Source of the DNA: Sporomusaceae bacterium
Lineage (GTDB): Bacteria > Bacillota > Negativicutes > UBA1444
Length of the DNA stretch: 64,000 bases
Direction: 5' to 3'
NCBI GenBank assembly: GCA_018434355.1
Contig: JAHDPL010000004.1
Span: forward strand, 1 to 64,000
Shown piece after piece: positions 15,686 to 24,612 of the stretch. The notes under the pieces were generated by a model, which had not been told where the DNA came from, did not search any database, and worked only from the letters and a program-made list of their open reading frames with translations. How positions within the stretch are numbered: the stretch's first letter is position 1; each line of letters opens with the position of its first letter. A program made the translations under genes and the position numbers.

Positions 15686-18235
15686 CTACCGTTGTTTGTC
15701 CTCCTTTGCAGCGATGACCATTTTGACAAATTTCACAATTTCATACCAAAACACAGCTGCGAAAGCGATGCCTGCTGCCAGCAGCATTTGGTCCAAGGTT
15801 AAAGGCGCCAGTTTCAAAAACCGATTGAGCGGTGAGTAAAGCATAATTAATAATCCGGCGATAGTAGCGACGTTAACGACCACCATCACTTTATCCTTGA
15901 TAAGCCGGTAAAATGATCTAAAAGCAAATTCGGAATTTGAGCTGTTTACCTGAACCAACAAGATATTAGCCAGAAATATGACCGCAAGGCCCATGGACCT
16001 TGCCAGCGGCGCATTATCCGGCTGCTGGCTTAAAAACTGGACATATGCGCCAAAGGATGCACCGAATATCACCAGGCCCTGCATTACGCTTTTGAACAGC
16101 GTCGTCATGGTCAGCAACTTGGTTTTGGGGTCACGTGGCGGCCGCTCCATGATATTTTTTTCGGCAGGTTGGCGTTCCAGTACAATCGAACAGGTAGGAT
16201 CAATTACCAGTTCCAGCAATACCACATGCAAGGGCAAAAGCAAAAGACTTGCCGGACTGATACCCAAAATAGGCGCGCACAGCGCTGCTCCGGCAATTGG
16301 GATATGAATGGCAAATATATATCCCACTGCTTTTTTGATATTGTCATAAATTCTACGGCCATCCTTTATGGTATCAATAATGGTTGAAAAGTTGTCGTCA
16401 AGCAGAATGATGTCCGCAGCCTCCCGTGAAACTTCCGAGCCTCGTTTTCCCATGGCAATGCCAATATCGGCATATTTTAAAGCAGGGGCATCATTAACGC
16501 CGTCGCCTGTCATGGCCACAATTTCGCCATTCCCCTTGAAAGCCTGAATAATTCTCATTTTGTGCGCGGGGATAACACGTGAGAAAACACTGACATCTTT
16601 CACTTTTTTCTGGAGCTCTTCATCACTCATTGTATTCAGTTCATCGCCGGTGATAATCTTGTCGCTATTAGGCATGTTGATCTTCTTGGCTATTGCGCTG
16701 GCAGTAATGCCGTTATCCCCGGTGATCATAACCACGCGAATTCCGGCTTTAGTGCAAGTCTCTATATCTTGTTTAACAGACTCTCTGGGGGGATCGGCAA
16801 GGCCAATCATTCCGCAAAGCTGAAGGCGGCACTCTGCAAGTGTCTCTGGGATAGCGTTTGCATCAGCTATCGTCATTTCACCAACCGCAATCACTCTGAG
16901 CCCCCGGTTGGACATTTCCGAGATTTTTCCCTCCGCCAGCTTTTTCTCCTCTAGCTTCAAATTGCACAGGGTTAAAATATTTTCCGGTGATCCTTTTGCG
17001 GCCACGATAATCTTATTGGCATTTATCCAAACATGCCCCATCATTTTGGTTTCGTCCGTAAAAGCATAATCTTTGATCAGCTGTCCGCCAAAAAGAACGT
17101 CTCGAAATATCCCCTGGTCTTCGCAGTGAGCGATCATCGCCTTTTCCATCGGATCATACGCATCAGGCTCACAGCCCATCCCCATGATCCGAATTAGGCC
17201 ATTAACATCTCCTGCCAAGCTCCAGGACTCTTGCACTTTCATCTGATTCATAGTGATTGTGCCAGTCTTATCAACGCAAAGAACAGAAACAGAACCCAAT
17301 GTTTCTACTGAGGACAGTTGTCTTACCAGGGATTGCTTTTTGGCCAATCGCCAAGCCCCCATCGACAAAAATACCGTTAGCACAACGGGGAATTCTTCCG
17401 GAATCATCGCCATAGCGAGAGTGATTCCCGCTAAAATGCTCTCGATCATTCTGTCGGCAAAAGCATGATCCGGGAGATTAAGATAGGTCACAGTCCCCAC
17501 CAGGGCAAACAGTACTGCTGCAATTCCCGCAGATAGCTTGACCAGTCTTCCTGTTTGCTGTTGAAGCGGTGTCTGAGATTCAGGAGCAGACATCACATCT
17601 TTTCCTATTTTCCCGTATTCAGTAGCCAAGCCAATTTTATCGACCAAAATGCTGCCCGTGCCTTGGGTAACGAGCGTGCCGGCATAACAATAATCTCTGC
17701 GCCAATATTCAGTGCTTTTTTTGTCGGCGTTCCCGGAGGTAACTTTCCATACTCCTTCAGATTCACCAGTGAGCGACGACTCATCCACGCGAAGAGTGCT
17801 AGCTTTGAAAACCATGCCATCTGCCGGTACTTTTACGCCCTCGGCAATCAGCATCACATCCCCAGGCACCAAATCCGAACTATTGATTTCTTTTTCGACT
17901 CCGTCCCGAAGCACTGTAATTCGCGGAGCTGATAACTCTTTCAAGGCCTTAAGCGTTTGATCCGTCTTCCATTCCTGAATGACTTCAATGCTGATAATGA
18001 CCACGACGAACAGCAGCATGATCGCACCGTCGCCAGGCTCACCCAGGATGAAGTAGATGACCGCTGCGCCAATGAGCAGCAAAAACATGGGTTCGCTAAT
18101 AACTTTCAATATTTTGTGAAAAAAGTTCTCTTTCTTCTCATTCACAAGTTCATTTTTGCCAAACTGTTCCTGGATCTGAGCAGCCTGCTCGCTTGTAAGC
18201 CCATGTTGTTCTTTTTCGACTTCCTGTTCTGTCAT
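15686..18235 (-). CDS. P2-type cation ATPase, probably Ca2+-transporting
   Basis: An 849-residue P-type ATPase with cation_ATPase_N, actuator TGES, phosphorylated Asp in DKTGTITMNQ, hinge GDGVNDAP and a C-terminal six-helix domain. Helix 4 reads MIPEEFPVVLTVFLSMGAWR and helix 6 has LELVIDPTCSIVLE, as in bacterial and fungal calcium pumps. It exports Ca2+, or possibly Mn2+, from the cytoplasm. ATG 18,233-18,235 follows GGAGG. It leads the operon with the zinc ribbon, kinase, secreted protein and HtpX, behind a long leader. Confidence 0.85.
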   Translation of the reverse strand: MTEQEVEKEQHGLTSEQAAQIQEQFGKNELVNEKKENFFHKILKVISEPMFLLLIGAAVIYFILGEPGDGAIMLLFVVVIISIEVIQEWKTDQTLKALKELSAPRITVLRDGVEKEINSSDLVPGDVMLIAEGVKVPADGMVFKASTLRVDESSLTGESEGVWKVTSGNADKKSTEYWRRDYCYAGTLVTQGTGSILVDKIGLATEYGKIGKDVMSAPESQTPLQQQTGRLVKLSAGIAAVLFALVGTVTYLNLPDHAFADRMIESILAGITLAMAMIPEEFPVVLTVFLSMGAWRLAKKQSLVRQLSSVETLGSVSVLCVDKTGTITMNQMKVQESWSLAGDVNGLIRIMGMGCEPDAYDPMEKAMIAHCEDQGIFRDVLFGGQLIKDYAFTDETKMMGHVWINANKIIVAAKGSPENILTLCNLKLEEKKLAEGKISEMSNRGLRVIAVGEMTIADANAIPETLAECRLQLCGMIGLADPPRESVKQDIETCTKAGIRVVMITGDNGITASAIAKKINMPNSDKIITGDELNTMSDEELQKKVKDVSVFSRVIPAHKMRIIQAFKGNGEIVAMTGDGVNDAPALKYADIGIAMGKRGSEVSREAADIILLDDNFSTIIDTIKDGRRIYDNIKKAVGYIFAIHIPIAGAALCAPILGISPASLLLLPLHVVLLELVIDPTCSIVLERQPAEKNIMERPPRDPKTKLLTMTTLFKSVMQGLVIFGASFGAYVQFLSQQPDNAPLARSMGLAVIFLANILLVQVNSSNSEFAFRSFYRLIKDKVMVVVNVATIAGLLIMLYSPLNRFLKLAPLTLDQMLLAAGIAFAAVFWYEIVKFVKMVIAAKEDKQR

Positions 18236-18280
18236 ATGTAGTTGCCTCCATTTTAGAAATCTCCCATGCGTAAATGGGTA

Positions 18281-18319
18281 TAAAAATAACCTGTGGAACA
18301 TTTTACCGTCCCACAGGTT
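18281..18319 (-). terminator. Terminator-like hairpin in the leader of the Ca2+ ATPase operon
   Basis: AACCTGTGG/CCACAGGTT forms a 9-bp perfect stem followed on the minus strand by ATTTTTAT, about 45 bases before the ATPase start and well after the predicted promoter. It could be an attenuator. An upstream stem (ATTAACTT/AAGTTAAT, near 18,352-18,373) is also present. No known riboswitch consensus was found here. Confidence 0.5.
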
Positions 18320-18424
18320 TATAATTCCTGCTGCCTTTATAGGCCCAGCCCCATTAACTTAATCTAAGTTAATCGCCTGCTCAGTTTGTACTGTAGATTT
18401 ATATGCAGTGCAAAGAGATGATTT

Positions 18425-18455
18425 ATTATAACATATTCCATGTCCCAAAAGTCAA
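18425..18455 (-). promoter_or_regulatory. Candidate promoter of the Ca2+ ATPase-kinase-HtpX operon
   Basis: TTGACT and an extended -10 box TGTTATAAT lie on the minus strand; spacing is 19 bases, long but eased by the TG extension. It would give a leader of roughly 180 bases. Confidence 0.5.
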
Positions 18456-18502
18456 GTAGTGGCCGCCGAATTATCCGAAATATTCCAGGTTCGTCGTTGC
18501 AA

Positions 18503-18690
18503 TTATTCCGGATATCTGGCGATAAACCAGTTCTTCACCACTTGGGTCAATACTACATAACACACCAGCATGATTGCAAGCAACAACCAGAACATTGCCG
18601 GCAGCGGGACGAACCCAAGCATATCGGCCAGCGGAAACCGTCAGCCACGCGCCCACTGTGACGATAACCAGAAAGCCGATGATCGTGGGA
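18503..18690 (-). pseudogene. MgtA-type Mg2+ ATPase, C-terminal remnant
   Basis: Two frames together read like the end of an MgtA/MgtB magnesium ATPase: TIIGFLVIVTVGAWLTVS, then after a frameshift near 18,634 LADMLGFVPLPAMFW and a hydrophobic end with VVKNWFIARYPE. Nothing of the upstream 700 residues remains. Immediately upstream lies the 3' end of a serine recombinase gene, so the loss probably came from insertion of, or recombination at, a mobile element. Confidence 0.6.
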
Positions 18691-18716
18691 TGAACCCCAA
18701 CCGGCTTTTCTTGTCT

Positions 18717-18830
18717 CTATTCAATTCCACATTCGACTTCTGTTCCATCAAAAAAGGAATCGTTAATCGCTTTCCAGAATGAACGGTCACTTTTTCGACC
18801 ATAGAAAAATATAGGTCGATGTCAAATTCA
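18717..18830 (-). pseudogene. Large serine recombinase, 3' end remnant (scar 1)
   Basis: Thirty-seven codons ending at TAG 18,717-18,719 read EFDIDLYFSMVEKVTVHSG and FFDGTEVECGIE, closely like the C-terminus of the recombinase at 41,894-42,916. No catalytic domain is nearby. Its sequence context past the stop (a conserved AAAGCCGGTT run) also occurs after the scar at 31,005. Confidence 0.75.
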
Positions 18831-18849
18831 GTTTAGAAAACAGCCTTCG

Positions 18850-20007
18850 TTACGTTTGCGTCAAATACTCTTGAGGATCGGTTGGAGAGCCATTAACGCG
18901 AACTTCAAAATGCAAATTAGGCCCCGTGGTGTAACCAGTTTCGCCAACGCGTGCGATCAGTTGACCTTTTTTCACAACTTGACCTTCACTTACCAAAAGT
19001 TCGGATGAATGAGCATATAGCGTGGAATAAGTGGCATTGTGTTCGATGATGACGGTTTCCCCATAACCGCTTATCTCCCCTGCGGTAACTACTACACCCC
19101 CATCTGCAGCGACGACGTTCTCGCCATAATCAGCACCAATGTCCATTCCAGCATGAAGGATTTGCTTGCCAAATATTGGATGAGTTCGCCAGCCGAAGCT
19201 AGAGGTAACGACACCATTAGTAGGCCAGATATAGGTGCCGGAAACGATATTGCCGGATGGCACGTTACTGCCTCCTTTACGGGCGCGAATCATCTGTTCG
19301 ATGCGTTTGGATGCGCGTTGCAGGTCGTTATAGGCTCGTTCGGTCTCATCTTTTTGCGATTCCAAGCTATCCAGAATAGAGAGTTTGGCCTGGTAGCGGG
19401 AAGTTACCTGCTCTTTTTTTTCAACCGCAACCTGCCGCAGTCCTTGCATCGCCGCGATATCGCGCTCCAACTCTTTTTTCTTTTGGGCGATAAATTCCCT
19501 TTCAGCTTTCGCTTTGGCGATAAGCTCGGCATCCAACTGCAGTATGCGCCGGAGCAGATCGTAACGCGTAACGAAATCGGTGAAGTCTGATGCGCCAAAA
19601 AGCACGTCCAGATAACTCAACTGTCCGTTCATATAGATGTGCCTGATTCTCTTATTCAGCATTTGAGAGCGGCCGGCAAGGCTCTTTTCTGTCTTTTCAA
19701 GGAGTTTTGTGTTTTCTTCAATTTGACGCTGAGTAGCCAACAAACGATGTTCAACAGACCTCAACTCGCTCCGGCGTTGGTCTAGTTCTTTCTCGACCTC
19801 GTCCAGCTGTTCAGTGACCGTATTCACTTCTTGCCTGATCTTCTTGACCCTTCCGAACTGTTCCTGCATGCGTCGGACGATGGAGTTTAGTTCTGTTTCC
19901 ATCGATCCAGCCTCTTCAGCCTGAGCCACTAACGTAGTGCCAATGGCAATACTAATAGAAAAAGTCAAGGCAAAAACAAGGGATACAAACTTTCTTTTTT
20001 TTCCCAT
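18850..20007 (-). CDS. EnvC-like murein hydrolase activator, M23 domain, paralogue 2
   Basis: A 385-residue paralogue of the M23 protein at 3,538-4,713: signal peptide ending LVAQAEE, long coiled coils, then a LytM domain with HAGMDIGADYGEN and LHFEVRVNG. About 50 residues of the LytM domain are the same in both copies while the DNA differs at many synonymous sites, so the protein is under strong selection and the copies are old. ATG 20,005-20,007 (MGKKRKFVSLV) has GGAGG five bases upstream. It is monocistronic, divergent from the sigma factor gene. Confidence 0.87.
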   Translation of the reverse strand: MGKKRKFVSLVFALTFSISIAIGTTLVAQAEEAGSMETELNSIVRRMQEQFGRVKKIRQEVNTVTEQLDEVEKELDQRRSELRSVEHRLLATQRQIEENTKLLEKTEKSLAGRSQMLNKRIRHIYMNGQLSYLDVLFGASDFTDFVTRYDLLRRILQLDAELIAKAKAEREFIAQKKKELERDIAAMQGLRQVAVEKKEQVTSRYQAKLSILDSLESQKDETERAYNDLQRASKRIEQMIRARKGGSNVPSGNIVSGTYIWPTNGVVTSSFGWRTHPIFGKQILHAGMDIGADYGENVVAADGGVVVTAGEISGYGETVIIEHNATYSTLYAHSSELLVSEGQVVKKGQLIARVGETGYTTGPNLHFEVRVNGSPTDPQEYLTQT

Positions 20008-20293
20008 CCATACCTCCACTTGACTTCGCACATTAAAACGGTTTGATTTTATATTATTTTATTACTTTTATCAAGCAACCCTCAAACGAATAAATACCAA
20101 TCATCGCGAAAAATCGAAGTCTCTTCGCCGAACTCTTTCAGACTTTATCCGTCTTTTATTATATGTAATAATAGGTTAAATAATAGAACTCCATCCCAAA
20201 ACTCCCCATAGACATCGTTAGTGCCCCATATGGAAAAATCACTTGGCACTGTCGTTATCGCAGTGTTAAATCATTAAGGTGGTGGCGCTTTTT

Positions 20294-20842
20294 TTGACCG
20301 AAGAATTATCGACAACAATCCAGAATGCCATGACCGGCGATAAAAACTCCTTCACTCGCCTAGTCTGGCGATATCGAGATCACATCGTAAACATCGCTTT
20401 CGGGGTTATAGGAAATTCGCAAGACGCAGAAGATATTGCCCAAGAGACTTTTTTAAAAGCCTATCTGTCCATTGGCCGCCTTTCCAGTGTCAATGCGTTT
20501 TATCAATGGCTCGTCAGAATTGCGGTCAATTTAAGCATTGACAAGAAAAAAGCGAATATCTTACGACGCGCCAAGCCTTTAGAAGATTTTTTCTCCGCTC
20601 CCTCCAATTCTGCCCCCTCGCCTGAATGCGTAATCGAACACCGCGAGCAGCAACGGCGATTGCTGGATGCTTTGGATTGTCTTTCGCTGGATCAACGCAC
20701 AGTACTTATATTATGTGAGTTTCAGGAGCTCTCTTACAAGGAAATCGCACTCATCCTCGATATCCCCATAGGGACGGTGAGGTCTCGCATCAGTGCGGCC
20801 AAATATAGGCTGCGTGAAATTCTTGCACCAGAAAGGAGTTGA
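20294..20842 (+). CDS. ECF RNA polymerase sigma factor
   Basis: A sigma-70 family factor of about 182 residues with region 2 (RYRDHIVNIAFGVIGNSQDAEDIAQETFLKAY, split across positions about 25-60) and region 4 (LSYKEIALILDIPIGTVRSRI), joined by a short linker: the ECF layout. TTG 20,294 is favoured by AAGGTGG 11 bases upstream; GTG 20,279 gives five more residues. The next gene, overlapping its end, encodes the anti-sigma factor. Likely targets are the trio itself and envelope genes nearby. Confidence 0.85.
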   Translation: MTEELSTTIQNAMTGDKNSFTRLVWRYRDHIVNIAFGVIGNSQDAEDIAQETFLKAYLSIGRLSSVNAFYQWLVRIAVNLSIDKKKANILRRAKPLEDFFSAPSNSAPSPECVIEHREQQRRLLDALDCLSLDQRTVLILCEFQELSYKEIALILDIPIGTVRSRISAAKYRLREILAPERS

Positions 20843-20847
20843 CAAAC

Positions 20848-21336
20848 ATGGATTGCAAAACATGTATGGGTTCGTTGTGGGAATACAATGATCCCGATTT
20901 GGACCGTGATGTGGTTCGCCAAATGAATGAACATTTAGCAGCTTGCCCGGCTTGCTCCCGCGAACTTAGAGCACTGACCGACACTTCAATTTTTCTCAAA
21001 GAATACATGCCGGTTCTGACTGTAGACTGCGCCTTTGTTCAGGCAACGATGGATAAAATTTCATTATCCGAATCGGCGGCTTCCTTTTTAAAGCCAATCG
21101 TCGGCGTCGGCTTTGCCTTGTCCTTTTTGAATCTCGTCGTAATGGTTATCATATGCCCAACTTGTATCAATCTACTTTTCTCCATCGGTGCTATGCTCTT
21201 TGCGTTCGTCAAACTGGGGGCTCTGATCATTCAAACGGCCCCGGTGCTGCAAATAGTCTTCGGCATCGCAATCTCCGCATTGCTCTTCGTCGTACTGGCA
21301 TTCGCCCGGCAGCTGTCTATGCGCCGCATAGCTTAA
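20848..21336 (+). CDS. Zinc-finger anti-sigma factor, membrane bound
   Basis: A 162-residue protein with the HxxxCxxC zinc motif (HLAACPACS) of ZAS anti-sigma factors at its N-terminus, preceded by two Cys (CKTC), then two to three membrane helices. It should hold the ECF sigma factor at the membrane until a signal arrives. AAAGGAG before ATG 20,848 sets the start. The gene follows the sigma gene without a gap. Confidence 0.85.
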   Translation: MDCKTCMGSLWEYNDPDLDRDVVRQMNEHLAACPACSRELRALTDTSIFLKEYMPVLTVDCAFVQATMDKISLSESAASFLKPIVGVGFALSFLNLVVMVIICPTCINLLFSIGAMLFAFVKLGALIIQTAPVLQIVFGIAISALLFVVLAFARQLSMRRIA

Positions 21337-21355
21337 ATAACGGGAGGTCCTCCGG

Positions 21356-22222
21356 ATGAAAAAAAATCTTTTTCTCTCTTTTAGTGTTGTACTCTTGATA
21401 CTAGCGGCCATTTCCTTGACTCCGCAATCTGCACTCGCGCTTGACCGACAGTCAGCCCCTCAACCTTCTGATGTGATTGGTTTCAATCCGGTGTTCATCC
21501 CCCAAAACGCTGTGGTCGACCATGTGGTAGTCATTGGCAGCAGTGCAACGATTGCCGGCACAGTCACGAATGATGTATTGGTCATTAATGGGACTTTGAC
21601 ATTGTTGCCGTCGGCGCAACTTGAAAAACGCGCTTTTGTTCTTGGCGGACGTTTCATCAGCGCAGACGGCGCTATCGTGAAAAAAGGGATTGTGCACCTG
21701 GAAACTGGTTCCCAAGGTGTAACCAGTCTATTTCTGACAGCGTTGCTCCTGCTTTTCTGGGGATTTGTCAAGTTGGCTATAGCTCTTATTCTTGTCATTA
21801 TACTCCCAACCTTGTCCTGGAGCTTTGCCGCCCCATGCAAACGCCTTGAAGCAATATGCCGATCACATTGCGGAAAAGCGGCAGCCATGGGATTACTCTT
21901 GGGTTTGGCCTTTCTACTGCTGGAAATGTTGTTGGTCATCAGTGTTGTTGGCATTCCGCTGGCACTCTTGACCGGCATTGTATTTATGATGGCCGCAACT
22001 TTCGGTGTCAGCGGCGTATGTCAAGCTCTTGGCGGAAAACTGGCCGCAAAAGTGGGGGATAGTGGCAAACCTGTTTGGATTCAGGCTTTATATGGCGCAC
22101 TGGCTATTGTATTGATCGCCAACATTCCTTTTTTGGGACCCGTGTTCCTAGTTTTCATTTTATTACTTGGCGCAGGATTACTGGCGTTAACAATCACGCA
22201 AAAATCCGATCCTACGCATTGA
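21356..22222 (+). CDS. Membrane protein with bactofilin-like outer domain
   Basis: A 288-residue protein: signal peptide ending SALALDR; a region of repeated short beta units (VVVIGSSATIAGTVTNDVLV, LEKRAFVLGGRFI) like the polymer-forming/bactofilin beta-helix; then four or more membrane helices. Third gene of the sigma/anti-sigma operon (SD GGGAGG). It may be the effector or signal input of that system. No precise family name can be given. Confidence 0.7.
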   Translation: MKKNLFLSFSVVLLILAAISLTPQSALALDRQSAPQPSDVIGFNPVFIPQNAVVDHVVVIGSSATIAGTVTNDVLVINGTLTLLPSAQLEKRAFVLGGRFISADGAIVKKGIVHLETGSQGVTSLFLTALLLLFWGFVKLAIALILVIILPTLSWSFAAPCKRLEAICRSHCGKAAAMGLLLGLAFLLLEMLLVISVVGIPLALLTGIVFMMAATFGVSGVCQALGGKLAAKVGDSGKPVWIQALYGALAIVLIANIPFLGPVFLVFILLLGAGLLALTITQKSDPTH

Positions 22223-22294
22223 GTACTATAATATTTCACCTCCAATAATAAAACTTTTTCGGGAATCCGAACTGAATGAACAGGAGTGAATTTA

Positions 22295-23581
22295 GTGCTG
22301 TACTTAGCCAAAAGAGTCGTTCTGATGAGCCTTCTTGCGTTTCAATTGATTGGCACAACCGCCTACGGTGCAAACCCGGACCCCATAGACCTCTTCGCCG
22401 CAGTCCGAGCTGGTGATGCAGCGACAGTTAGTGCCGCAATCACTGCGGGAATCGATATCAACGTCCGCGATAATTGGGGCCGAACCCCCCTCATCATATC
22501 CCTCCAGCAGAGTAAAATGCCGGTATTCGAAGCGCTCTTGAACGGTGGCGCACAGGTTAACCTGACCGATAACTGGGGGCGGACGCCTTTACTTGTTGCT
22601 GCCCAGTACAAAAACACATTCGCCGTCCGCCGATTATTGCAAGAAAGTGCGGATACCAACGCAGCCAACAAGAATGACATCACGCCGCTTATCGCGACAG
22701 TCCAGACTGGCAATAGGGAATCAGTTGAATTACTGCTGGCTGCGGGCGCTACTCTCGATCGACAGGACGCTCTAGGTTGGACGGCCTTAATGTGGGCTGT
22801 AGACCGAAATGATGCGGCCATGGTGAAACTGCTGCTCGCAAGGGGGGCTGATGTTTCCAAAACCGCCCTCGACCGTTCTACCGCGCTGGATGTGGCCAAG
22901 CGCTGCGAAGCCGATGCGGCTCTGCTGTCCCTGCTCGAGGCGAAAACAATGGCCGCAGGAACGACCGACGCCGATAATTCAGTGGACTGCAAGACGCCTT
23001 CGCCAAAAGTTTCAGAAAAGCTAGTTGCCAAGGTGAATCCCACACTTGATCCGGCACGAACTTCCAAAGGCGTTGTCGACGCACCGATTACCATCGTAAA
23101 ATACACTGATTTCCAATGCCCTTACTGCAGCTACGGCGCCAAGACCATCGAAGAAGTGATGGCGCGCTATGAGGGCCAGGTGCGTCTGGTAATCAAACAC
23201 TTCCCTCTCAAAATCCATCCGATGGCGATGCCAGCTGCACTTTATTTTGAGGCGATTTCTCTTCAGAGTTCAGAACAGGCTTGGAAGTTTTATGATAAAT
23301 TATTCGCTGATCCGCATCAACTCTCTAGAGGAGAAGCGTATTTGAAAACAGTGTCCTCAGAACTGGGCGTCGATATGGAACGCCTCGACCAAGATGCGCG
23401 ATCCGCAGTGGTCCTCTCCCGTATCGAAGCGGATCTCAAGGAAGTTGAAGAGTTCCGCTTCGATGGAGTGCCGGTGTTTGTCATTAATGGGACCGTTCTC
23501 ATGGGGGCCCAGCCGCCGCAGAGTTTTTTCGACATTATAGACGCAGCCTTGCGGACCACCCCCCAGAAAAACGAACGATGA
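22295..23581 (+). CDS. Exported ankyrin-repeat protein fused to a DsbA-like thioredoxin domain
   Basis: A 428-residue protein with an N-terminal signal peptide, about six ankyrin repeats (NWGRTPLIISLQQSK, NWGRTPLLVAAQYKN, ALGWTALMWAVDRND and others, residues about 30-200), a linker, and a C-terminal thioredoxin-4/DsbA domain with active site CPYC and cis-Pro loop GVPVFVING. Such domains make or shuffle disulfides outside the cytoplasm. Joining ankyrin repeats to it is unusual; the repeats may select client proteins. GTG 22,295 has AGGAG upstream. Confidence 0.85.
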   Translation: MLYLAKRVVLMSLLAFQLIGTTAYGANPDPIDLFAAVRAGDAATVSAAITAGIDINVRDNWGRTPLIISLQQSKMPVFEALLNGGAQVNLTDNWGRTPLLVAAQYKNTFAVRRLLQESADTNAANKNDITPLIATVQTGNRESVELLLAAGATLDRQDALGWTALMWAVDRNDAAMVKLLLARGADVSKTALDRSTALDVAKRCEADAALLSLLEAKTMAAGTTDADNSVDCKTPSPKVSEKLVAKVNPTLDPARTSKGVVDAPITIVKYTDFQCPYCSYGAKTIEEVMARYEGQVRLVIKHFPLKIHPMAMPAALYFEAISLQSSEQAWKFYDKLFADPHQLSRGEAYLKTVSSELGVDMERLDQDARSAVVLSRIEADLKEVEEFRFDGVPVFVINGTVLMGAQPPQSFFDIIDAALRTTPQKNER

Positions 23582-23674
23582 AAGATAGGTTCTTGTTGAC
23601 TTATGAACCCGCCCCATGAAGCGGCTGTCAACGTGCCGATACCTTCATCGGCATCCTTTAAGGAGCAGTCTGTT

Positions 23675-24370
23675 ATGCCAAATTCATGTTCCCGAATCTG
23701 GGAAATCGATTTTTTCAGAGGGATTGCCCTTCTTTTAATGGTCGTTTTCCATCTGATATTTGATCTGACTGAATTTTGGGGTTACAAACTGAACTACATG
23801 AGTGGTTTTTGGTATTACGAAGGCAAATTGTCGGCAATCATGTTTATGGTAATCGCCGGTGTGAGCTCTACCTACGGCGCTTCTTCTTTCCGCAGAGGCC
23901 TGACCGTTTTCTCTTGGGGTATGTTGATTACGGCGACAACCTATTTCTATAATCCGCAGACGTTCATCCGTTTTGGCATCCTGCATATGTTGGGAAGCTG
24001 CATGATGCTCTTTTCTTTTACAAAACATCTACGACCCGGTTGGCTAATGGTGGCTGGAACGGCAGCGATCGTCTGCGGACAATTGGCGGCGCTGCTTAAC
24101 TTCCCCTCATCTCTGCTGCTACCCTTTGGAATAACCCCATTTGATTTCTCGTCTCTGGATTACTACCCATTGCTGCCTTGGTCAGGTTTTTTTCTGTACG
24201 GAAATGCGATTGGAAATGTTTTGTACGGAGAACACTACTCTTCTTTTACGCAACCACGCTGGGTACAGCCATTTACTGTCTTGGGCAAATATTCACTGCC
24301 TATTTACCTAATTCATCAGCCCGCGCTTCTGTCGTTCCTGTACATTTTGCATTGTTTCACTAATGGGTAG
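23675..24370 (+). CDS. DUF1624/HGSNAT-like membrane acyltransferase
   Basis: A 231-residue membrane protein opening with WEIDFFRGIALLLMVVFHLIFDL, the signature of the DUF1624 heparan-alpha-glucosaminide acetyltransferase-like family; the early His and Asp may be catalytic. About seven membrane helices, ending with a YSLPIYLIHQP motif as in YeiB/acyltransferase proteins. It probably moves an acyl group onto an envelope glycan. ATG 23,675 is chosen for its AAGGAG; the frame is open from 23,603. Confidence 0.82.
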   Translation: MPNSCSRIWEIDFFRGIALLLMVVFHLIFDLTEFWGYKLNYMSGFWYYEGKLSAIMFMVIAGVSSTYGASSFRRGLTVFSWGMLITATTYFYNPQTFIRFGILHMLGSCMMLFSFTKHLRPGWLMVAGTAAIVCGQLAALLNFPSSLLLPFGITPFDFSSLDYYPLLPWSGFFLYGNAIGNVLYGEHYSSFTQPRWVQPFTVLGKYSLPIYLIHQPALLSFLYILHCFTNG

Positions 24371-24405
24371 AAGCCGGTTGCGGCATTGACATCCGCTTGA
24401 TGGGT

Positions 24406-24449
24406 TAACTGGAATTGCTATATTGGTTTCCCTCTTCCAGTTATTTTTT
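24406..24449 (+). terminator. Rho-independent terminator
   Basis: TAACTGGAA/TTCCAGTTA stem followed by TTTTTT, 36 bases after the acyltransferase stop. Confidence 0.8.
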
Positions 24450-24612
24450 AGAGGTAGCGAACTTTTTGCTCCTTTACCGGTCTTTTATTTTGTAGAAAAT
24501 TGATTGTACGAATCCCTCTGCCGCTTTTTTGTAAGATTCGTCACTTTGCCATATGCAATAACTAACGGTTTTCTTTCGCAAAGAAGACACGCAAGCATTA
24601 GAGGAGAATAAT

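Noticed and set aside
18236-18430. Possible yybP-ykoY or M-box riboswitch before the cation pump
   Set aside because: The conserved GGGGAGTA and other class landmarks are missing; only stems of unknown kind are visible.
18471-18656. 61-residue open frame on the minus strand as a gene
   Set aside because: It mixes two registers of an MgtA C-terminal remnant and has no ribosome site.
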